A DNA stretch of 64,000 nucleotides from Lysobacterales bacterium 15-68-25 (GTDB taxonomy: Bacteria; Pseudomonadota; Gammaproteobacteria; Xanthomonadales; Rhodanobacteraceae): NCBI GenBank assembly GCA_002279065.1, contig NCKB01000001.1:186001-250000 (forward strand), given 5' to 3'. The translations under genes were made by a program, and so were the position numbers. Shown one piece after another: positions 22,860 to 32,969 of the stretch. Each line of letters starts with the position of its first letter. Position 1 is the stretch's first letter. The notes below the pieces were generated by a model that was given only the letters and a program-made list of their open reading frames with translations, had not been told where the DNA came from and ran no database searches.

Positions 22860-23720
22860 ATGCGCCGTCGCGAACTGATCAAGGCCGGACTGCTGGGCTT
22901 GGCCGCCTTTCCGCTGCTTCCGCTGACCGTCGCGAATGCGGACGCCGCCGATGCCTTTGCCGCGCTCGAGCGGCGCCATGGCGGGCGACTCGGCGTGGCC
23001 GTGCTCGACACCGGCAGCGGCCGCCGCCTGCTGCATCGTGCCGACGAGCGCTTCCTGATGTGCAGTACCGGCAAGCTGCTGGCGGTGGCCGCCGTGCTGG
23101 CCCGGGTGGACCGCGGCGAAGAGCGGCTGGACCGGCGTATCACCTTTCGGCCCGATGACGTACTCGAGTGGGCACCGGTGACCCGGCTGCGTGTCGGGCC
23201 GCCCGGCATGACCGTGGCCGAGTTGTGCCACGCGGCGATCACCGTCAGCGACAACACCGCGATGAACTTGCTGCTGGCCTCGCTGGGCGGACCGGCCCGG
23301 TTGACCCGCTTCGTGCGCGGCCTGGGCGATCCGCTGACCCGGTTCGATCGCACCGAGCCGTCGCTCAACGTTCCCGGTCCGCAGGGTATCGAGGACTCCA
23401 CCACGCCGGTCGCGATGCTCGACGACATGCACCGGGTGCTGCTCGGCGACGTGCTGTCGCCGGTCTCGCGCGAGCAGCTGCTCGACTGGCTGCGTCACAA
23501 CACCACCGGCACGCAGCAGCTGCGCGCAGGCTTGCCTGCCGGCTGGACGGCCGGCGACAAGACCGGCGCCAGCCAGACGCAGAACAACGACGTGGCGATC
23601 GCCTGGCCGCCGGGTCGGGCCCCGGTGCTGATCACCGCGTTCTACGAGGGCCCGGCGGGGGCGACCGAGGCGCGCAAGGCGGTGCTCGCACGCGTCGGAA
23701 CGCTGGCTGCCGGCGTTTAG
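22860..23720 (+). CDS. bla: Class A beta-lactamase (serine hydrolase)
   Basis: A 286-residue periplasmic serine beta-lactamase. All class A landmarks are present: the active-site S-x-x-K in MCSTGKLL, the SDN triad in TVSDNTAMN, the omega-loop glutamate in TEPSLN, and the KTG triad in GDKTGAS. The signal MRRRELIKAGLLGLAAFPLL has an RR-x-L-I-K pattern that suggests Tat export, as seen in some class A enzymes. The ATG at 22860 starts this signal; upstream in-frame starts would bury it. Substrate range cannot be inferred. It stands alone with no ampR gene beside it. Confidence 0.93.
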   Translation: MRRRELIKAGLLGLAAFPLLPLTVANADAADAFAALERRHGGRLGVAVLDTGSGRRLLHRADERFLMCSTGKLLAVAAVLARVDRGEERLDRRITFRPDDVLEWAPVTRLRVGPPGMTVAELCHAAITVSDNTAMNLLLASLGGPARLTRFVRGLGDPLTRFDRTEPSLNVPGPQGIEDSTTPVAMLDDMHRVLLGDVLSPVSREQLLDWLRHNTTGTQQLRAGLPAGWTAGDKTGASQTQNNDVAIAWPPGRAPVLITAFYEGPAGATEARKAVLARVGTLAAGV

Positions 23721-23781
23721 CCGGCGCGGCTCGCTTCAGCCAGCGGTTGCTAGCATGCGCGATCCCCACTGGAGATCGCGC

Positions 23782-24843
23782 ATGCCACGGATGCCCACCC
23801 TGTTGCTGTCTTCGCTGCTGGTGGCGACGCCGCTTGCCGCGCAGGATCTGCCCGCGCCGCCCTCGACCGTCGACATCCCCGTGCTCGCGCCGGTCACGGT
23901 CAGCGGCGTCCAGCCGGGTCCCGGGTTGTGGAAGGTGAGTCGGGGTGGCCACGTGCTGTGGCTGCTGGGCACCACCAGCGCGCTGCCGGCCAACATGCAG
24001 TGGCGATCGGACGAGGTGGAGCGGATCGTGGCCGGCAGCCAGGAAGTGATCCGTGCGCCGCGGGTCAAGTTCAAGCTGGACATCGGCTTCTTCGGCAAGC
24101 TGTTCCTGCTGCCCTCGGCATTCAGTGCGCGCAAGAACCCCGAAGGCAAGACGCTGGACCAGGTGTTGCCGGCGCCGCTCTACGCGCGCTGGGCGGCGCT
24201 CAAGGCGCGCTATATCGGCAGCGACCACGGCATCGAGCGCTGGCGGCCGATCTTTGCCGGCATGGAGTTGTACAAGAAGGCACTGAAGAAGAGCGGTCTG
24301 CGCAGTGGCGGCCAGATCGAGGACACCGTCGAGGGCCTGGCCAAGCAGCACGGCGTGAAGATCGTCGATGCCACGTACCAGGTCGAGATCAAGGATCCGC
24401 GCGGGGCGATCAAGGCATTCAAGACCGCCGGCCCGGAAGACACCGAGTGCTTCTCGCGCACGCTGGACAGCGTCGAGCACGACCTGCCGGCGATGGCCGA
24501 GCGGGCCAACGCATGGTCCACCGGCGACATCGCCACGCTGCGACGGCTGCCGGACAGCCGTTTCCGGGACGCCTGCGCCGAGGCGCTGACCGAGGCGGGC
24601 TTCGCCCGTCAGCTCGGCATCAGCGACCTGCCGGCCAAGGTGAGCGCTACCTGGCTGGCGACCGCGCGCCAGGCGCTGACCAACGACACGCAGGCGCTGG
24701 CCGTCATGTCGATGGACCAGCTCCTCACGTCGGACGGCCTCCTCGCCAAGCTGAAGGCCGAGGGTTACACGGTGCAGGCGCCGGAAGGCGATGACGCCGG
24801 GGCGCCAGCGCCGGCTGGCTCGGTAGGCACTCCGCCTCAGTAG
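23782..24843 (+). CDS. TraB/GumN family exported protein
   Basis: A 353-residue protein with a signal peptide (about 1-19, MPTLLLSSLLVATPLAAQ) and a TraB/GumN domain. The family start GLWKVSRGGHVLWLLGTTSA is at about 50-70, and the conserved glutamate and Arg patterns continue to residue 320. The family resembles the Tiki metalloprotease fold, and bacterial members are common in xanthomonads, but the biochemical role is unsettled. GGAG precedes the ATG at 23782. It converges on the aldo/keto reductase gene, overlapping its 3' end by 7 bp. Confidence 0.85.
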   Translation: MPRMPTLLLSSLLVATPLAAQDLPAPPSTVDIPVLAPVTVSGVQPGPGLWKVSRGGHVLWLLGTTSALPANMQWRSDEVERIVAGSQEVIRAPRVKFKLDIGFFGKLFLLPSAFSARKNPEGKTLDQVLPAPLYARWAALKARYIGSDHGIERWRPIFAGMELYKKALKKSGLRSGGQIEDTVEGLAKQHGVKIVDATYQVEIKDPRGAIKAFKTAGPEDTECFSRTLDSVEHDLPAMAERANAWSTGDIATLRRLPDSRFRDACAEALTEAGFARQLGISDLPAKVSATWLATARQALTNDTQALAVMSMDQLLTSDGLLAKLKAEGYTVQAPEGDDAGAPAPAGSVGTPPQ

Positions 24844-25778
24844 GCGCTGGCGCGTTCCAGTGCGGCGATCTCGTCGGTGGCCAGTACGAGCCGTGCGGCG
24901 CCGAGCAGTTCTTCCAGCTGGGCGACGCTGGTGGCACTGGCGATCGGCGCGGTGATGCCCGGACGGGCCATCAGCCAGGCCAGCGCGACCTGGGCCGGCG
25001 TGGCGCCGTGCGCCGCGGCGACGGCGTCGAGCGCGGCGAGGATCTTCATGCCGCGTGCGTCGAGGTATTTCTTCACGGCACCGCCACGGGCGGCGCTCTT
25101 GGTGAGGTCGGCGGTGCTCCGGTACTTGCCGGTGAGAAAGCCGCTGGCCAGCGCGTAGTAGCAGATCACGCCGACTTCTTCGCGTCGCACCAGCGGCTCG
25201 AGCGCTGCCTCGTAGCCGGCGCGGTCGGCGAGGTTGTATTCCGGCTGCAGGGTCTCGTATCGCGGCAGACCGTGCTCACGGGCGATCGCCAGCGACTCGG
25301 CGAAGCGGTCGGCGGAGTAGTTGGACGCGCCGATCGCGCGCACCTTGCCCTGTTCGATCAGGCGGCCGAACGCGCCCAGCGTCTCTGCCAGCGGCACGCT
25401 CGCGTCGTCGGCGTGTGCCTGGTACAGGTCGATGTGGTCGATCTGCAGTCGCCTGAGCGAGCCTTCCGCCGCCTGCTGGATGTTGGCCGGCGACAGCCCC
25501 GGCTGCTCGACCCACTTGCCCACCTTGGTGGCGATCAGCACGCGGTCGCGCTTGCCGCTTTGCTTCAGCCACCTGCCGATGATGGTCTCCGACTCGCCGC
25601 CGCGGTTGCCCGGCACCCACGAGGAATACATGTCGGCGGTGTCGATGAGGTTGAAGCCGGCGTCGACGAAGGCATCGAGCAGCTCGAACGAACGCGCCTG
25701 GTCGGCGCTCCAGCCGAATACGTTGCCGCCGAAGGCGAGCGGGGCGATGGACAACGACGATTTGCCAAGTGGACGCAT
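24837..25778 (-). CDS. Aldo/keto reductase
   Basis: A 313-residue (alpha/beta)8-barrel NADPH-dependent oxidoreductase. Family patterns are visible in order: the start MRPLGKSSLSIAPLAFGG, FNLIDTADMYSSW (catalytic Asp and Tyr), the lysine in VLIATKVGKWV, HIDLYQAHADD (catalytic His), RAIGASNYSA, and near the end PGITAPIASAT. It resembles the YajO/Tas-like group. The start is uncertain: GTG at 25784 has GAGG about 10 bp upstream, and a TTG at 25817 is also in frame. The divergent LysR gene nearby is a plausible regulator. Confidence 0.9.
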   Translation of the reverse strand: MRPLGKSSLSIAPLAFGGNVFGWSADQARSFELLDAFVDAGFNLIDTADMYSSWVPGNRGGESETIIGRWLKQSGKRDRVLIATKVGKWVEQPGLSPANIQQAAEGSLRRLQIDHIDLYQAHADDASVPLAETLGAFGRLIEQGKVRAIGASNYSADRFAESLAIAREHGLPRYETLQPEYNLADRAGYEAALEPLVRREEVGVICYYALASGFLTGKYRSTADLTKSAARGGAVKKYLDARGMKILAALDAVAAAHGATPAQVALAWLMARPGITAPIASATSVAQLEELLGAARLVLATDEIAALERASAY

Positions 25779-25889
25779 GCGCACGGTGGGGACACCTCGG
25801 ACGGTGGAAAGCGACAAGCATGCACGCGTCCGGGAAAAGAAGCGTGACGTACCCCGGCAATCACCGATCGGGCGTGCGGCCGACGTCGG

Positions 25890-26078
25890 TCAGCGCGGTG
25901 CAGCCAGGCGCGGCCAGACGACTGCCGCCATGCAGCACTTCAACGCAGTGGATCTGGCCTTTTTGGCGCCACTCTCGTCGCGATCCGCGTCGGGGCGGGT
26001 GTCGGAAGCCCAGCTCAGGTCCTCTTTCCGGACGAGATGGCCGTGCAGGATCAGCAGGTCTTTCCAGAGCGAATTCAT
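25890..26078 (-). CDS. Small hypothetical protein (62 aa)
   Basis: A 62-residue frame starting MNSLWKDLLILHGHLVRKED. CAGGAAGTGCC lies just before the ATG, a good ribosome site, and the N-terminal half looks like a compact amphipathic helix with LHGHL. The second half is charged, then Ala-rich, and resembles no domain I know. It lies between an aldo/keto reductase on the same strand and a divergent LysR gene. It could be a real small protein co-regulated by the LysR protein, or chance. Confidence 0.45.
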   Translation of the reverse strand: MNSLWKDLLILHGHLVRKEDLSWASDTRPDADRDESGAKKARSTALKCCMAAVVWPRLAAPR

Positions 26079-26181
26079 GGCACTTCCTGGGGGAAGGGGG
26101 TTTGGGTGATGCTCAAGATAGGCACGCTACGGGTGGCCAAAAAGCGATAAATTGGCAAGGTTGACTTGAGGGATATTCAAG

Positions 26182-27099
26182 ATGGGCAAGCTGCCACTGG
26201 GGCTGCTCCAGCAGTTCGTGCTGGTCGCCAGGCTGGGCAATCTGTCGCGCGCGGCCGAGCAGGCCAATCTCACCGTGAGCGCCCTCAGCCACCAGATGCG
26301 TCAGCTGGAAGAGCGGCTGGAACACCGCCTGCTCGTGCGCGGACCACGCGGCGTCGCGTTGACGGTGGACGGCCAGCGATTGCTCGAGGCGGTGGGCAAT
26401 CATTTCGATGGCATCGAGCGCGCGCTTGCGCGCTTCCGCACGCCCCACGACCACGCTCTCCGGCTCAGCGCCAGCCCGGGTCTCATGTCGAGCTGGCTGG
26501 TGCCGCGGCTACCGCGGCTGGTCGCCGCGCACCCGGAACTTGAGCTCAGCCTGCAGTCCGGCTCGGCCCTGGTGGATTTCGACCGGGAACCGGTCGATGC
26601 CGCCATGCGCTACGGCCGCGGGGAGTGGGCCGGGCTGCACAGCGAGCGCCTGTTCGACGAGTGGATCGCACCCGTGGCGGCCCCCGAACTGGTGGCGCGG
26701 ATGGCCGGCACGGACGTGAACGACCTCTCGCGCTGGCCGCTGCTCGGCGATCCCAATCCGGCCAATCGCTGGCGCGAGTGGTTCGCCCACTACGGCGGCG
26801 AGCTGCCACGTCGCTACGTCGCGCATTTCGACAGCTTCGAGGCGCAGCGTCACGCGGCGCTGGAGGGGTTGGGTGTCGCCATGGGGCGCATGGTGATGTC
26901 CAAGTCGCTGATCGACGCCGGTCGTCTGGTGGTCCTGGGCGAGCGCTACCTGCCGGTGCCGGATGCCTACTGGCTGGTGTATCCGCCGCGCTCGCTGGAG
27001 CATCGCGGCTTCGCCACGTTCCGCGAATGGCTGCTCGCCGAGGCGGACACCTATTGCCGCCAGTTGCCCGGACCCCGCCCGGGCGAGGGTGCCGGCTAG
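26182..27099 (+). CDS. LysR-family transcriptional regulator (GcvA-like)
   Basis: A 305-residue LysR regulator. The N-terminal winged helix-turn-helix (about 5-65) reads LLQQFVLVARLGNLSRAAEQ, then LTVSALSHQMRQLEE, and is followed by the linker helix and a periplasmic-binding-like effector domain (about 90-295). Features such as VDAAMRYGRGEW resemble the GcvA/AmpR-like group. It is divergent from the small ORF and the aldo/keto reductase, the usual LysR target arrangement. It is upstream of xoxF on the same strand but 408 bp away. Confidence 0.92.
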   Translation: MGKLPLGLLQQFVLVARLGNLSRAAEQANLTVSALSHQMRQLEERLEHRLLVRGPRGVALTVDGQRLLEAVGNHFDGIERALARFRTPHDHALRLSASPGLMSSWLVPRLPRLVAAHPELELSLQSGSALVDFDREPVDAAMRYGRGEWAGLHSERLFDEWIAPVAAPELVARMAGTDVNDLSRWPLLGDPNPANRWREWFAHYGGELPRRYVAHFDSFEAQRHAALEGLGVAMGRMVMSKSLIDAGRLVVLGERYLPVPDAYWLVYPPRSLEHRGFATFREWLLAEADTYCRQLPGPRPGEGAG

Positions 27100-27383
27100 G
27101 CAGGGCACCCGCCCGCCCCGGCCCCGCCAGCGGGCCGGTTGTGCGCCCGCGCGCCAGCCGCTCGGCGTATCGCTGCGGATGACCTCTGCCTTTGGGGTAT
27201 CGGGTCACCCCCGCAAGATCCCCTGACGCAAACGAGCGGTAGACAGGTCGCTGCTTCGCCGGCCTGCGCCGCGCGCGTCCCCGCAATGAGCCAAATCTGC
27301 AGCAGCGGGTGTTGCGGAATGAGCACACCCGCCGGGGCGACGCCCCCTGGCTGGCGATCGCGGATGGGGCGCAAGTACATGAA

Positions 27384-27402
27384 TCGTCGATGGATTCGAC
27401 GA
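27384..27402. promoter_or_regulatory. Inverted repeat upstream of the xoxF promoter
   Basis: TCGTCGA-TGGAT-TCGACGA is a perfect 7-bp inverted repeat with a 5-bp centre, 12 bp upstream of the -24 element. It could bind a repressor or activator. It lies closer to the promoter than most sigma-54 enhancer sites, so its role is uncertain. Confidence 0.4.
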
Positions 27403-27414
27403 CTGTCCGGGCGA

Positions 27415-27430
27415 TGGCACGACGCCTGCA
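27415..27430 (+). promoter_or_regulatory. Sigma-54 (-24/-12) promoter of xoxF
   Basis: TGGCACGACGCCTGCA matches the sigma-54 consensus TGGCACG-N4-TTGCA in all but one position (C for the first T). The invariant GG (27416-27417) and GC (27428-27429) are exactly 10 bp apart. Transcription would start near 27441, giving a leader of about 67 bases before the xoxF ATG. A sigma-54 activator gene lies at the end of the same cluster. Confidence 0.8.
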
Positions 27431-27507
27431 ACGGAGATGTCACGCATTCCGGCGGCGGCGCCCTCGGCGGCCCGCTCCGTTCCACGGCAGAGAAAAGGGA
27501 ATCCACC

Positions 27508-29307
27508 ATGCGAAATCGATTCGTTCGTTCCCGCCCATGGTCGATCGTGCTCGGGCTGGGACTGGGCCTGACCGCGGCCGGCGCCCTGGCCAACGACGCA
27601 CTGATGCAGATGGCGAAAGACCCCAACCAGTGGGTCATGCCGTCGGGCAACTACACCGCCCAGCGCTACAGCGCGCTGGACCAGATCAACACCGACAACG
27701 TGAAGAACCTGCACGTGGCCTGGACCATGTCGTCCGGGTCGCTGCGCGGCCACGAAGGGCAGCCGCTGGTGGTCGGCAACATGCTGTATTTCGAAAGCTC
27801 CTACCCGAACCACGTCTACGCGGTGTCGCTGGACGACCCCGGCAAGATCGTGTGGAGCTTCACCCCGGACCAGAACAAGTTCGCGCCCTCGGTCGCCTGC
27901 TGCGACGTGGTCAACCGTGGCCCGGCCTACGGCGACGGCATGATCTTCGCCAACGCCCTGGACGGCTATCTCTACGCGCTGGATGCGAAGACCGGCCAGG
28001 TGGTGTGGAAGGCGCAGAACGCCGACCCGATGATCGGACAGACCCAGACCATGGCCCCGATCGTCATCAAGGACAAGGTGATCACCGGCGTGTCCGGCGC
28101 CGAGTACGGCGTGCACGGCTACATCACCGCCAACGACATCAAGACCGGCAAGCAGCTCTGGCGCGCCTACAGCACCGGTCCCGACGACCAGCTGATGTTC
28201 AATCCGCGCAAGACCATCGACGGTGCCACGCAGAAGCCGGTCGGCAAGGATTCCAGCCTGAAATCCTGGCAGGGCGACCAGTGGAAGCTCGGCGGCGGCA
28301 CCACCTGGGGCTGGTACACCTACGACCCCAAGCTCAACCTGCTGTATTACGGCACCGGCAACCCCGGCACCTGGAACCCGACCCAGCGCCCCGGCGACAA
28401 CAAGTACTCGATGTCGGTGATCGCGCGTAATCCGGACACCGGCGAGGCCAAGTGGGTGTTCCAGATGACCCCGCACGACGGCTGGGACTACGACGGCGTC
28501 AACGAGAGCATCCTCACCGACACCAGGATCGACGGGAAAACCATTCCCACGCTCACCCACTTCGACCGCAACGGCTTCGCCTACGTCTGGAACCGCGCCA
28601 ACGGCAAGCTGCTGGCGGCACACAAGTTCGACCCGGTGGTGAACTGGGCCACCGGCATCGACATGAAGACCGGCCGACCGATCGTCGATCCGGCCAAGAT
28701 GACCAAGGAAGGCGTCAACGTGAAGGACATCTGCCCGTCCTCGCAGGGTTCGAAGGACCAGCAGCCGGCCTCCTACGACCCGGACACCGGCCTGTTCTAC
28801 GTGCCCACCAACCACGTCTGCATGGACTACCAGGCGTTCAACGTGAAGTACAAGGCCGGCTTCCCGTACGTCGGTGCGCTGGTGAACATGTATCCGGCCG
28901 ACCACGGCGACGTGGGCGGGCGCTTCATCGCCTTCGACCCGGTCACCGGCGACACCAAGTGGGCGATCAACGACCGCTTCCAGGACTGGTCCGGCGCCCT
29001 CACCACCAAGGGCGGGCTGGCTTTCTACGGCACACTGACCGGGTGGTTCCGCGCGGTCGACCTGAAGACCGGCAAGGTGCTGTGGCAGTTCAAGTGCCCC
29101 TCGGGAATCATCGGCAACCCGATCACCTACACGCATGACGGCAAGCAGTACGTCGCGATCCTCAGCGGCGTGGGCGGCTGGGCGGCGATCGGCCTGTCGA
29201 ACAACCTGACCAAGGCCACCGAAGGCCTAGGTGCGGTGGGCGCCACCGCCACCCTCGGCGACTACACCAATCTCGGCGGCACGCTGATGGTGTTCGCCCT
29301 GAACTGA
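27508..29307 (+). CDS. xoxF: Lanthanide-dependent PQQ methanol dehydrogenase XoxF
   Basis: A 599-residue quinoprotein with an export signal cleaved near residue 28 (GALA-ND) and an eight-bladed propeller with repeated tryptophan motifs. PQQ and metal ligands are recognisable: vicinal cysteines C131-C132 in SVACCDVVNRG, E199 in GAEYGV, N285 in YGTGNPG, and the catalytic D327 in WDYDGVNE. The extra aspartate D329 (D-Y-D) is the residue that distinguishes lanthanide XoxF from calcium MxaF, which has alanine there. It oxidises methanol in the periplasm. AAGGGA precedes the ATG. xoxJ and a cytochrome follow; no mxaI-like small subunit is present. Confidence 0.96.
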   Translation: MRNRFVRSRPWSIVLGLGLGLTAAGALANDALMQMAKDPNQWVMPSGNYTAQRYSALDQINTDNVKNLHVAWTMSSGSLRGHEGQPLVVGNMLYFESSYPNHVYAVSLDDPGKIVWSFTPDQNKFAPSVACCDVVNRGPAYGDGMIFANALDGYLYALDAKTGQVVWKAQNADPMIGQTQTMAPIVIKDKVITGVSGAEYGVHGYITANDIKTGKQLWRAYSTGPDDQLMFNPRKTIDGATQKPVGKDSSLKSWQGDQWKLGGGTTWGWYTYDPKLNLLYYGTGNPGTWNPTQRPGDNKYSMSVIARNPDTGEAKWVFQMTPHDGWDYDGVNESILTDTRIDGKTIPTLTHFDRNGFAYVWNRANGKLLAAHKFDPVVNWATGIDMKTGRPIVDPAKMTKEGVNVKDICPSSQGSKDQQPASYDPDTGLFYVPTNHVCMDYQAFNVKYKAGFPYVGALVNMYPADHGDVGGRFIAFDPVTGDTKWAINDRFQDWSGALTTKGGLAFYGTLTGWFRAVDLKTGKVLWQFKCPSGIIGNPITYTHDGKQYVAILSGVGGWAAIGLSNNLTKATEGLGAVGATATLGDYTNLGGTLMVFALN

Positions 29308-29317
29308 TCCGCGAGAC

Positions 29318-29349
29318 GGCGCCATGCCTCCGCAAGGGGGCGTGGCGCC
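29318..29349 (+). repeat. Intercistronic hairpin between xoxF and xoxJ
   Basis: GGCGCCATGCC and GGCGTGGCGCC pair as an 11-bp stem with one G-U pair and a 10-base loop, starting 11 bp after the xoxF stop. There is no T-run, so it is more likely an mRNA-stabilising or processing element that lets xoxF be expressed above the downstream genes than a full terminator. Confidence 0.6.
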
Positions 29350-29377
29350 ACCGTGTCCACACCGCCGGGAGATCGCC

Positions 29378-30208
29378 ATGACCGTGTTCAAGCCTGCCTT
29401 CCTCGCCACCGGCCTGCTCATGCTGGCCGCCGCCGTGCCGGCCCATGCCGGGGGGCAGCTCAAGGTGTGCGCCGACCCCGACTACCTGCCGTATTCAAAT
29501 CGCGCCGGCCAGGGCTTCGAGAACGACGTCGCGCAGTACGTGGCGCGGCAGCTCGGTGCCACCGTCGACTACACCTGGGCCGACTCGCGCGGCCACGGCG
29601 GCTACTCCGAATGGCTGTCGCGCAATCTCGACAGCGGGCACTGCGACGTGGTGATGAACATGCCCTACGGCAACCAGGAGGAGCTCACCACCGATCCGTA
29701 CTACGTGTCCTCCTATGTGTTCGTGTTCAAGAAGGACAAGGGCTACGACCTCACCGACCTGAACTCGCCGGAGCTGCGCAAGCTGAAGGTCGGCTTCGAG
29801 TCCGACACGCCGGTGGAGGCGGGCCTGCAACTGCGCGGCATGGTCACCGCTGCCAAGGCCTACGACGTCGGCGGCAAGAGCGGCGTGTCGCCGCGCAGCG
29901 TGCTCGACGACGTGGAGAGCGGAAAGATCGACGTGATGATCACCTGGCAACCGGCGATCGGCGACTTCCTCAAGGACTACCCCGACCTCACCACGGTGAC
30001 CCTGCCCAACTCGCGCGCCACCGGCTCGCCGGAGATGTACACCTTCCCGATGTCGATGGCGGTGCGCCAGGGCGACACCGCGCTCAAGCAGCGGCTGGAC
30101 CGGCTGATCAAGACGCACGACGGCGAGTTGAAGGCGATCCTGCAGCGGCACGGTGTGGAGACGCATCCGGAACCCGCCGCCGCGATGGACGGCATGGCCA
30201 ACCTCTGA
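29378..30208 (+). CDS. xoxJ: XoxJ-like periplasmic substrate-binding-fold protein
   Basis: A 276-residue periplasmic protein with a signal peptide (about 1-24, ending PAHAGG) and a family 3 solute-binding fold. Landmarks are LKVCADPDYLPYSN, ENDVAQYVARQLG, and GHCDVVMNMPYG in the first lobe, with IDVMITWQPAIGDFLK in the second. MoxJ/XoxJ proteins of this type always accompany methanol dehydrogenase genes and are thought to help load or activate the apo-enzyme. The ATG at 29378 follows GGGAG. It lies between xoxF and the cytochrome gene. Confidence 0.92.
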   Translation: MTVFKPAFLATGLLMLAAAVPAHAGGQLKVCADPDYLPYSNRAGQGFENDVAQYVARQLGATVDYTWADSRGHGGYSEWLSRNLDSGHCDVVMNMPYGNQEELTTDPYYVSSYVFVFKKDKGYDLTDLNSPELRKLKVGFESDTPVEAGLQLRGMVTAAKAYDVGGKSGVSPRSVLDDVESGKIDVMITWQPAIGDFLKDYPDLTTVTLPNSRATGSPEMYTFPMSMAVRQGDTALKQRLDRLIKTHDGELKAILQRHGVETHPEPAAAMDGMANL

Positions 30209-30237
30209 CCCCTTCCCAGCCGATGGAGCACGTGTCC

Positions 30238-32195
<1,958 letters not shown>

Positions 32196-32201
32196 CCGGA
32201 C

Positions 32202-32237
32202 GCCGATGGACCGTCGCTGTGGCGACGGTCCATCGGC
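32202..32237 (+). repeat. Perfect 16-bp hairpin between frmA and gfa
   Basis: GCCGATGGACCGTCGC and GCGACGGTCCATCGGC pair perfectly around the 4-base loop TGTG, starting 6 bp after the frmA stop. No T-run follows. Such a stable structure would protect the upstream message from 3' exonucleases or partly stop transcription before gfa. Confidence 0.7.
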
Positions 32238-32281
32238 CTCGGCCTTCCGTCGTGTTCCGCACATCCACTGGAGGTCACACC

Positions 32282-32863
32282 ATGGCAAGCGTCTCGATCC
32301 ACCCCGCCGTCGATCACGGCGTCAAACCCGGCAAGGACGGCTTCGGCGGAGGCACGCTCACCTGCCTGTGCGCGGACAAGCCGGTGAAGGTGAAAGTCGG
32401 TGCGCAGACCGCGCACAACCATGTCTGCGGCTGCACCAAGTGCTGGAAGCCGAAGGGCGCGGTGTTCGCGCAGATCGCGGTGGTGTCGCGCGACAAGGTC
32501 CAGGTGCTGGAGAACGGCGACAAGCTGGGCATCGTCGATGCCAGTGCGGCGATCCAGCGCCATGCCTGCAAGGTCTGTGGCACCCACATGATCGGCCGCA
32601 TCGAGAACAAGGACCATCCGTTCTACGGGCTGGATTTCGTGCACACCGAGCTGTCGAAGGAGGACGGCTGGGCGGCGCCGGGCTTCGCTGCGTTCGTCTC
32701 CTCGATCATCGAGTCCGGCTACAACCCGGCCGGCATGGATGCGGTACGCGCGCGCCTCAACGAGCTGGGTCTGCCGCCGTACGACTGCCTGTCGCCGCCG
32801 CTGATGGACGCCATCGCCACGCACACGGCCAAGGCCAAGGGCACGCTGTACAAGGGAGCGTGA
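32282..32863 (+). CDS. gfa: S-(hydroxymethyl)glutathione synthase (glutathione-dependent formaldehyde-activating enzyme)
   Basis: A 193-residue Gfa protein, a zinc-binding glutathione/formaldehyde-binding protein first defined in Paracoccus. The two zinc-site clusters are recognisable: [13 protein letters not shown] and [13 protein letters not shown]. Length matches the family. It would help condense formaldehyde with glutathione, feeding the dehydrogenase encoded just upstream. The ATG at 32282 is preceded by GGAGG. Confidence 0.95.
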   Translation: MASVSIHPAVDHGVKPGKDGFGGGTLTCLCADKPVKVKVGAQTAHNHVCGCTKCWKPKGAVFAQIAVVSRDKVQVLENGDKLGIVDASAAIQRHACKVCGTHMIGRIENKDHPFYGLDFVHTELSKEDGWAAPGFAAFVSSIIESGYNPAGMDAVRARLNELGLPPYDCLSPPLMDAIATHTAKAKGTLYKGA

Positions 32864-32969
32864 GTCGCGCCGCGTGCGGCGGGTCGTTCGACCAAGGTCG
32901 CCTTGGGCGGGCGGTCGGGCGGTTGGGATGATCGACACCCGACCCCTCGTCGAACGGAACGCCCTGCCC

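Larger units (their letters stand above)
27100..27507 (+). promoter_or_regulatory. Control region of the xoxF cluster
   Basis: 408 bp between lysR and xoxF without a supported gene. It contains the sigma-54 promoter described separately, a perfect 7-bp inverted repeat just upstream of it, a GC-rich palindrome GGGGCG-A-CGCCCC at 27334-27346, and a GTGT-N12-ACAC pair at 27309-27328. The last two might be parts of an activator-binding site at the distance expected of an enhancer, but that is only positional inference. Confidence 0.6.
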
